Shown: in pieces, positions 58,501 through 64,000 of the stretch
Layout of the letters: each line of letters opens with the position of its first letter
How positions within the stretch are numbered: position 1 is the stretch's first letter
Origin: Datisca glomerata
Lineage: Eukaryota > Streptophyta > Magnoliopsida > Cucurbitales > Datiscaceae
Length of the DNA stretch: 64,000 nucleotides
Assembly: GCA_003255025.1 (NCBI GenBank)
Contig: QANY01013831.1
Location: 124,001-188,000 of the forward strand
Direction: 5' to 3'
Notes under the pieces: generated by a model
The model's input: only the letters and a program-made list of their open reading frames with translations
What the model was told of the DNA's origin: nothing
Databases searched by the model: none
Made by a program: the position numbers and the translations under genes

Positions 58501-61437
58501 AGAGAGTACGCACATCACAAGGTTTGGAACCCTCTCCCTAACAATTCCCTTTTTAATCCGCTCGCTAACCTGCCTACTTAACTCTTCATGTTCCGATGGA
58601 CTCATCTGAGTTGTAGCTTAATTTGGAAGAAAAAATCTTGGGATTAGATTGATCTAATGTTGAATGTCACATCTTGTCCCCGTATTTTTCATTAATAAAG
58701 AGTGATTTAAGCATTCACAAACTATAAGCTATAAGGACTTCCTTACTCAACTAGAATAGAGACACTAATACTATCCCACAGGTAACATTGAAGACCTCTC
58801 CTCTTTACTAGCTGCCATATTTATTTGCTTAGCTACTTGCCTAAGGTATTCCCACAACAGCGGATAAAACAAGAGCGGATGGTAGCATTGGTTGCGATTG
58901 CCGCTCTATCTATTCTGTTAGTTACATAGCCACGCTTCCTACTAGTCATATAGGAACAACTAACTACCTAGCTACCTATCTTGATCGATCTAATATATTT
59001 TTACCTTTCCTTGCTTGCCCTAAACCAACAGGAGCTACCGGCCCGAGGTAGTTGATTGCAAGACAAAACCAACCGTGGTAACATAAAGCTACCTGAATCA
59101 AAGTTCTCCTTGCTTATCTATCTTGAACAACTGGATAAGAGGACAATGAAAAGATAGAAAGAATTTTTACATAAGATAGGATGCTAGAGACATAACCTCT
59201 CAACCCAACGACTTCCTCCCCTTACTCACTCTACTACTTAAAAGGGAAAGAACAAACAAGAAAGTAGGCAGTCCTTAAGAAACTGAAAGGGAGGCAAGGA
59301 AGTTCATGGCAGGTGTAAAGGAAATATATCCATATATGCCCCTCTTTGACTAGATGAAACATCTAATCCTAGCTTATCTAACTTTCCTTTCTCGAAACCT
59401 AGTAGAAGAAAAGAAAGGGAAAAAGAAGGAGTCCTTATTTATTACACTTAAAGTAAAGGAAGAAAAAGAGCAAGAACGAATAATCTTGGGATACAAATAA
59501 TTAGAAGACAAGATAGGAGGGTCCTAAAAATATTTGAATTTCACCTTTACACACTCGTGGGGAATGGAAGGGCTTAGTAGTGCCTAACCTTAGCAAGGAA
59601 TCACAGAAGGGCCTCAACTTAAAGGACAAAAAGCAGTCGCCCATATGAATATATACACTATTGTTGAAAGGATTAAGAGAGCCCCTCAGGAGTTAAGACC
59701 TATAAAACCGATCCATTTAAGATAGATATCCACTTTAGAGATCTTCCAGCACAGTAAGGAAGTCATGCTTAGTCCTACCTACACCTAAGATAGATGGATT
59801 CACCTTCCTTGGGGGATATCCGACAAAGCCCCGTTCACTTAACTAAGATAGCTAGATCTTCTTTCTTATTATGCATTCTATCTAGTTCTAAAACCACAGG
59901 TTTATAAAGCCCTAAGGTATCTCATTTCAGAACTTACCGTAGTCATATCTACTTATGAGGAACAATAGCAATATCCTAATCTAGTATTTTCTTTCCTTAG
60001 CTTCTATAAACTTCAGAAGAAAGAGCAATCTCCTTCAGACCCTTGTGCTTCTCTTTCTAGATAGAGACCTTATAGGAGATTGTAGGCAAGAAAAGGAAGT
60101 TATGCTAGGTCCCTAAGGTACCTCACTCAGAGAACAAAGAAAAAAGAGAGGAAGCCAAGTCACCTTCATAGGCTAGAGCCCATTCAAGGGCGTATGCTTC
60201 TTCACTCTTCCTTCTCAAAACCCAGGAAAGAAATGCTCTCCTCAGCTCTTCACCAGCATCCATATTAGATTACTGGAACAGCCATGCATCTAGCTCCATC
60301 TAATCCGTGCTGTTTTGTCCTTCTCTTTTCTGACTTTTAGGAAGCATGGGAAGCTATTAAAAGACAGTCGCAACTAGGAACTAGGGAATATAACAAGCTT
60401 AGAAGTCCTTACCAAACTACCATTGCAGGTAAGGAAGTTAATGGGAAATCCTCACAGTTTCCCCATCCCAATGCCAAAGAGAAGACAGCAATAATCTAGC
60501 TACTAGGATAGGAACAAACGATAGCTTTCTAATCTTTATTCTCTATCGTCTCCATCATCTGCTTTCTAACAATCTAGCCATTAGCTACCGAATTCCAACA
60601 ACTAACTAGCTATCTAGCTACATGGATGACTTCCCTTAGGAAATACCATTCTATTAGTTAGGTAGTCAGACCCTCAATAGGATAGTAAGCAAGCTGCCTT
60701 AAGAGCTTCCAGGCTATTAAAGGTATTCTGCTACTAGTTTATGTATACAATAGATATTTAAAAACAAGTAGCCTGGCTGGTATCTTTAAGCTAAACCCCC
60801 CTTTGCCCGCTCTCTGACTACCAATAAGAAGACAACTACATTCTCATCTATCCTATCTTTTAGAAACCTAAAGGCAAGTAGCATTTTGAGTTGATGCAAA
60901 CAAGAAGTTATAGGATGTATTCCACTAACAGAATAGTAAGGACGGGAAAGAGCACGAAAGAAAAGAGAAGTTTGGTGTTTATGTGGCGTGGAAAAGTGAC
61001 ATCGAGGAACAAGACTGATTATTCCCACCCAACTTAATAAAAGAACACACCAGGGAGATATATAGCTTTGTCTTGATAAATCAATGGTGAGGTCAGAAAT
61101 AAGATAGTAAGTTTATTTCATTTGGGTAAATCTACTGAGTATACTTTCGTTGCTGGTGCTACCCCTGTTGCTTGTGCCTCTACCGAGATGACTCTACTTC
61201 TCCTACTATCCAACAAACCTTAAGCCCTTCTATGTCAACTGTGTGCCTCTACCATGTTGTTTTTGGCCTTGCTTCCACTGGGGGACCTATATCTGGCAAG
61301 GTGATAGGTAAGATGTTTGTGCTACCGTTAATATGGTCCTAATAATCCCTATAGTAGTAGGTGCCTGGATAAAAAAGGAGCTCCTACGCCCCTATAACTT
61401 TGACTTGGACAATTACTCGGTCAATGAATAAAGTATA
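58501..61437. other. Gene-free spacer rich in short CTAGCTA-type repeats
   Basis: No gene recognised. Low-complexity motifs (CTAGCTACCTA, TAACTAGCTA) recur between 58,800 and 60,700. Only short frames without motifs. Confidence 0.4.
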
Positions 61438-61478
61438 TGGCTCTGGAATTGGATTTGAACCTATAGGCTTCAGAGCCA
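61438..61478 (-). other. tRNA-like hairpin (acceptor-like stem plus T-arm motif)
   Basis: TGGCTCTG (61438-61445) pairs perfectly with CAGAGCCA (61471-61478), enclosing the minus-strand T-arm-like string ATAGGTTCAAATCC. There is no room for D or anticodon arms. Similar in plan to 2003-2046. Could be a t-element or a deleted tRNA. Confidence 0.35.
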
Positions 61479-61901
61479 TCATCCTCTCATTTGCTGACGT
61501 AGCAGAATCACTTTCCTTATTCCCACCGTCAGACGCAGGAAGTCCTTTCATCACTAACCTAGCCAATGACAGAACTAGAGTCTAGAAATAATCATTAGAA
61601 GCACGTACCAGGCACCTATTTTCGTCTACTGGTCACCACTTGTCATAAAAAGAAAGAGCACGCCGTAAGCGCACTACCGCGAGAGAAAGTATTCGCTCTT
61701 AACTACCATACAATCGATATCTCATCAACCTCATGCATACAATAGCTACGAGCTATCGTAAGTGCTGTTGCATGAGTACTGTATCATGAGTACACTGATA
61801 AGAGAGGAACTACGAGTAGTCACTATGGTACTTAAAGATATTGAGTATAAATAGAGATAGTCAGTCCTTGAACTCTTGAGCGGCTGAGAATATTATGTTA
61901 A

Positions 61902-61940
61902 AAGGACCAACGGCGATGAAGGAGAAGAAGGAGTAGGAGC
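61902..61940 (+). repeat. Short dispersed repeat, copy 2
   Basis: Near-copy of 12962-12997 (see there), with three extra bases. Lies about 580 bases upstream of atp1. Confidence 0.6.
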
Positions 61941-62111
61941 TCATTCAGACAGGATCGAATGATTAAGAGATAGACTGGGCTTGAATTATTTGAAGTTGTG
62001 GCCCCATATTTCAGCGCCTTTCAAGAGGCTCTGTCAGAGGTTCCCGATCAACAACAGGTGGCAGCTTAAGAGGCGCTGTCGCAGACGCTAGCACTGATGA
62101 ATCAATAAGAG

Positions 62112-62477
62112 GTGGAAGTGCCTTACCCTGATATAAATTTGAACTACGATCCTATTGAACCGCGGATTGGGGGTGAAAGCCTTTCCCGAATTTATTTGAG
62201 TTTTATTTGTCGGTACAAAAGGAAGGAGCTTCCTCATTATAATTTCTTCTTTAAGAAAACTTGCTCCATCTTTGAGAGTAAAAGAAGAATCATCTTAAAG
62301 ATGGAGGAGTTTGATTTGGGTAGGGACTGGATATTGGACGGGGCACAGGTTATCAAGGCTCAAAATGGCAAGGACTTCTCACTGAGTAGGCTTAATGCTA
62401 TCTTGAACAGTCTTGAGAACGAGGGCCGCAATAGCTCCTACTTTCACTCTCTTATTTCTAAAAATGCCTGCTCTTGA
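62112..62477 (+). other. Open frame upstream of atp1, unknown
   Basis: A 121-codon frame ends 45 bases before the atp1 ATG (MEVPYPDINLNYDP at the start, FDLGRDWILDGAQ in the middle). The same frame appears to extend upstream past two stops to about 61990, with VAPYFSAFQEALSEVPDQQQ, suggesting a longer ancestral ORF. I do not recognise the family. Position suggests a mitochondrial ORF once co-transcribed with atp1, or a chimeric ORF made by recombination. Confidence 0.4.
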
Positions 62478-62522
62478 TCTATCAACAGCGACATTATCCC
62501 TTGACTCTCACATTTTTGGATC

Positions 62523-64000
62523 ATGAAATTTTCTCCCAGAGCTACGGAACTAATGACTTTATTAGAAAGTAGAATTACCAAATTTTACACAAATTTTCAA
62601 GTGGATGAGATTGGTCGAGTGGTCTTAGTTGGAGATGGGATTACACGTGTTTATGGATTGAAGGAGATTCAAGCTGGGGAAATGGTTGAATTTGCTAGTG
62701 GTGTAAAAGGAATAGCCTTAAATCTTAAGAATGAGAATGTAGGTATTGTTGTCTTTGGTAGTGATACTGCTATTAAAGAAGGAGATCTTGTCAAGCGCAC
62801 TGGATCTATTGTGGATGTTCCTGCGGGAAAGGCTATGCTCGGGCATGTGGTCGACATGTTGGGAGTACCTATTGATGGAAGAGGGGCTCTAAGAAATCAT
62901 GAGAAAAGACGTGTTAAAGTGAAAACCCCTCGTATTATTGAATGTAAATCTATGCACGAGCCGATACAAACAGGGTTAAAAGCGGTAGTTAACCTAGTTT
63001 TTATAGGCTGTGGCCAACGAAACTTATAATCGGGGACCGATAAACTAGAAAAATAGCCATTTCTATCGATACCATATTAAACCAAAAGCAAATGAACTCA
63101 AGGGCCACCTCTGAGAGTGAGACATTATATTGTGTCTATGTAGCGATTGGACAGAAATGCTCAACTGTGGCACAATTAGTTCAAATTCTTTCAGAAGCGA
63201 ATGCTTTGGAATATTCCATTCTTGTAGCAGCCACCACTTCAGATCCTGCTCCTCTGCAATTTCTGGCGCCATATTCTGGGTGTGCCATGGGGGAATATTT
63301 CTGCAATAATGGAATGCATGCATTAATAATCTATGATGATCTAAGTAAGAAGGCCGTGGCATATCAACAAATGTCATTATTCTTACGCCGACCACCAAGC
63401 CGTGAGGCTTTCCCAGGTGATGTTTTCTATTACATTCCTGTCTTTTAGAAAGAGCCGCTAAACAATCAGACCAGACAGGTGCATGTAACTTGACTGCCTT
63501 ATCCGTCATTGAAACACAAGCTGGAGACGTATCGGCCTATATTCCCACCAATACGATCCCTATTCCTGATGGACAAATTTGTTTAGAAACAGAGCTCCTT
63601 TATCGCAGAATTAGACCTTCTACTAACGTCGGCTTATATCTGCCGCTCAGTTGAAAGCTATGAAACAAGTCTGCCGTAGTTCAAAACTTGAATTGGCACA
63701 ATATCGCGAAGTGGCCGCCTTTGCTCAATTTGTGTCAGACCTTGATGCTTTGACTCAGGAATCAGTCAATGGAGGTGCAAGGCCTACAGAAGTACCGAAA
63801 CAAACCACAATATGCACCACTTACAATTGAAAAACAAATTCTAGTCATTTATGCAACTGTCAATGGATTATATGATTGAATGCCACTAGACAGAATTTCT
63901 CAATATGAGAGAGCCATTCCAAGTAGTGTAAAACTAGAATTACTACAATCCTTTTTTAGAAAAAGGTGGGTTAACTAATGAAAGAAAGATAAAACCAGAT
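62523..64000 (+). pseudogene. atp1: atp1 pseudogene (ATP synthase subunit alpha), runs off the window
   Basis: ATG 62523 with [19 protein letters not shown] and [32 protein letters not shown] and [13 protein letters not shown] is clear F1-alpha. After SGQR-type sequence a frameshift near 63027 and a stop destroy the Walker A region (normal GDRQTGKT reads GDR-stop-TRK). The 63092-63448 frame resumes with [41 protein letters not shown] and LIIYDDLSK. Beyond 63448 several frameshifts occur, with [25 protein letters not shown] and RISQYERAI-like pieces. The last residues fall outside the window. Alpha is the nucleotide-binding regulatory subunit of F1; this copy is inactive. Confidence 0.95.

Noticed and set aside
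63063..63509. Minus-strand ORF of 148 codons
   Set aside because: Antisense shadow of atp1.

Overview
The window looks like a piece of an angiosperm nuclear chromosome made largely of old mitochondrial DNA (a numt) that later took in transposons. The mitochondrial origin is clear: recognisable remains of rps13, cox3, sdh4, rps19 with the first codons of rps3, rps10 (with its group II intron), cox1, cob, rps14, rpl5 and atp1, and of trnP, trnF, trnS, trnK and a plastid-type trnW. Blocks typical of flowering-plant mitochondria are still in order: cox3-sdh4, rps19-rps3, rps10-cox1, trnF-trnP, and rpl5-rps14-cob on the minus strand. The intron and the unedited ACG start of rps10 show that DNA, not edited RNA, was transferred. 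Every core protein gene is broken by stops, frameshifts or truncation, and four stops are CGA-to-TGA changes. Together with the nested nuclear-type elements and an assembly gap (Ns), this argues for a nuclear location. A mitochondrial scaffold carrying nuclear inserts is the alternative.

Layout. 1-13.8 kb: rps13 fragment (-), cox3 and sdh4 (+), a gap in poly-G, Ty3/gypsy fragments, then rps19/rps3 (+). 13,775-28,860: a 15.1 kb CACTA (En/Spm) DNA transposon with matching 13-bp terminal inverted repeats and a 3-bp TAC target duplication. It carries a degenerate TNP2 transposase gene and a second Ptta/En/Spm-type gene. Inside an intron of that second gene, at 19,221-27,177, lies a complete-length but dead endogenous caulimovirid (pararetrovirus). 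It is circularly permuted with a 47-nt terminal redundancy, giving a unit of 7,910 bp, and its features resemble florendoviruses. 28.9-35.1 kb: an unknown ORF, rps10, cox1 and the trnP/trnF/trnS cluster. 35-47 kb: mostly structureless mitochondrial-type spacer with a gypsy RT scrap, trnK and a trnW relic. 47.4-50.7 kb: cob, rps14, rpl5. 50.7-62.5 kb: spacer with a gypsy RT-RNase H fragment at about 57.4-58.5 kb. 62.5-64 kb: atp1, running to the window edge.

No functional protein gene can be supported. The implied order of events is: mitochondrial DNA entered the nucleus, a CACTA element inserted into it, and a pararetroviral genome then integrated at a TA-repeat inside the CACTA intron; all layers have since decayed.
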